Shown here piece by piece: positions 63,610 through 64,000 of a DNA stretch of 64,000 nucleotides (position 1 is the stretch's first letter; the number at the start of each line of letters is the position of its first letter). The stretch is from contig NW_020167531.1 of assembly GCF_001641265.1 (NCBI RefSeq), positions 186,001 through 250,000 of the forward strand. Reading direction: 5' to 3'. The notes beneath the pieces were generated by a model, which saw only the letters and a program-made list of their open reading frames with translations, was not told where the DNA came from and made no database searches. The position numbers and the translations under genes are program-made. The DNA comes from Pseudogymnoascus destructans (lineage: Eukaryota; Ascomycota; Leotiomycetes; Thelebolales; Thelebolaceae).

Positions 63610-64000
63610 CTACTCCTCCGAATCGAGACCGCCAAACATGGTCTCCATCATTATACCCGTAATCTGATACGGGTCCGCGTTACTCGCGGGCCTCCTGTCC
63701 TCGAAGTATCCGAAACCCTTGCTACCGCATTCCCTGGGAATCCTGACCGACGCACCACGGTCCGCAACACCATACGAAAATGTGTCAATGCTGCCGGTCT
63801 CGTGACGGCCCGTCAGACGCAGCGTGTTGTCCTCGCCGTAGACGGCGATGTGCTCCTTATGGCGAAGCTCGAGCTTCTTGATCGCGGCCTCGATGAACTT
63901 CATGCCGCCGGGCTTGCGCATATCGGCGGACGAGAAGTTGGAGTGAAGACCGGCTCCGTTCCAGTCACCGGGGATGGGCTTGGGGTGGAAAGAGATCTTG
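63610..64000 (-). CDS. Glutamine synthetase (GSII), C-terminal part; runs off the window
   Basis: About 130 codons to the stop at 63610. The reading begins at the window edge with ISFHPKPIPGDWNGAGLHSN, the eukaryotic GSII active-site stretch, then GGMKFIEAAIKKLELRHKEH, LTGRHETGSIDTFSYGVADR, GASVRIPRECGSKGFGYFED and RRPASNADPYQITGIMMETM. These are the glutamate/ATP-binding loops and C-terminal end of the class II enzyme. It condenses glutamate, ammonia and ATP to glutamine, as a homo-oligomer in the cytosol. The N-terminal two-thirds lie outside the window. No disruption seen. Confidence 0.95.
   Translation of the reverse strand, partial: KISFHPKPIPGDWNGAGLHSNFSSADMRKPGGMKFIEAAIKKLELRHKEHIAVYGEDNTLRLTGRHETGSIDTFSYGVADRGASVRIPRECGSKGFGYFEDRRPASNADPYQITGIMMETMFGGLDSEE

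Noticed and set aside
1..64000. tRNA or rRNA genes
   Set aside because: I looked for T-arm GGTTCRA boxes with matching acceptor stems and for rRNA core sequences and found no convincing candidate; a covariance-model scan would be decisive.

Overview
The window looks like a 64 kb piece of a filamentous ascomycete (Pezizomycotina) nuclear genome. Genes have short 50-210 bp introns with GTATGT or GTAAGT donors and CTAAC-like branch points. The families present (Snu114, a fungal TRP/ML-like flavin-carrier protein, pogo/Fot1 and hAT transposons, DUF3435 recombinase relics) are typical of that group. The class cannot be fixed from the sequence alone.

Host genes sit in islands between transposon nests: a multi-pass membrane protein (854-2494), a DHCR24-like FAD oxidoreductase (3378-4998, one intron), the U5 snRNP GTPase Snu114 (23278-26355, two introns), an FHA-domain tail-anchored protein (37716-40095, two introns), an ML/TRP-type flavin-carrier membrane protein (50367-52604, minus), a trypsin-fold protein with an H-D-S triad (54022-55764, minus), a charged helical protein (61000-63189, minus) and the 3' part of glutamine synthetase (63610-64000, minus, runs off the edge). 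Broken host genes include an ankyrin protein, a zinc alcohol dehydrogenase, an SNF2 helicase and several scraps.

Repeats dominate the rest and are unusually well resolved, because many insertions keep their target-site duplications (TSDs). I recognise five LTR families, named here A to E. LTR-A (~930 bp) occurs only as solo or broken LTRs. LTR-B (~245-370 bp) occurs as solos and as the ends of one complete element. LTR-C (~395 bp), LTR-D (~260-360 bp) and a tentative LTR-E make up the rest. DNA transposons are three pogo/Fot1 elements bounded by TIRs and TA, two further pogo relics, one complete hAT with a perfect 8-bp TSD, one hAT with a single surviving end, and hAT fragments. Nests: 7.7-11.6 kb (DUF3435 recombinase relic carrying LTR-B and LTR-A); 13.9-17.4 kb (hAT plus LTR-A); 17.8-22.6 kb (pogo containing a complete LTR-B retroelement containing a solo LTR-C); 30.45-36.64 kb (pogo containing two LTR-B, each with an LTR-A inside, plus two more LTR-A); 40.5-45.7 kb (hAT relic split by a near-intact Fot1-like element, then a Ty3/gypsy 3' end with LTR-D); 45.85-48.35 kb (LTR-E, PBS, antisense ORF, PPT, LTR-C containing LTR-B containing LTR-A); 56.3-59.0 kb (complete hAT).

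The most unusual observations: (1) two different LTR retroelements each carry, on the strand opposite to their own sense, an ORF with a six-cysteine cluster resembling a fungal Zn2Cys6 finger; one is intron-bearing and overlaps gag, the other runs back over the primer-binding site; (2) a degraded DUF3435 tyrosine recombinase (the family of Starship captains), with a second copy of its 3' end 18 kb away; (3) LTR-A copies with an internal inverted segment inside otherwise normal LTR boundaries; (4) otherwise open element genes (pogo, hAT, gag) each interrupted by one TGA, which for pogo and hAT lies where a related relic has arginine.
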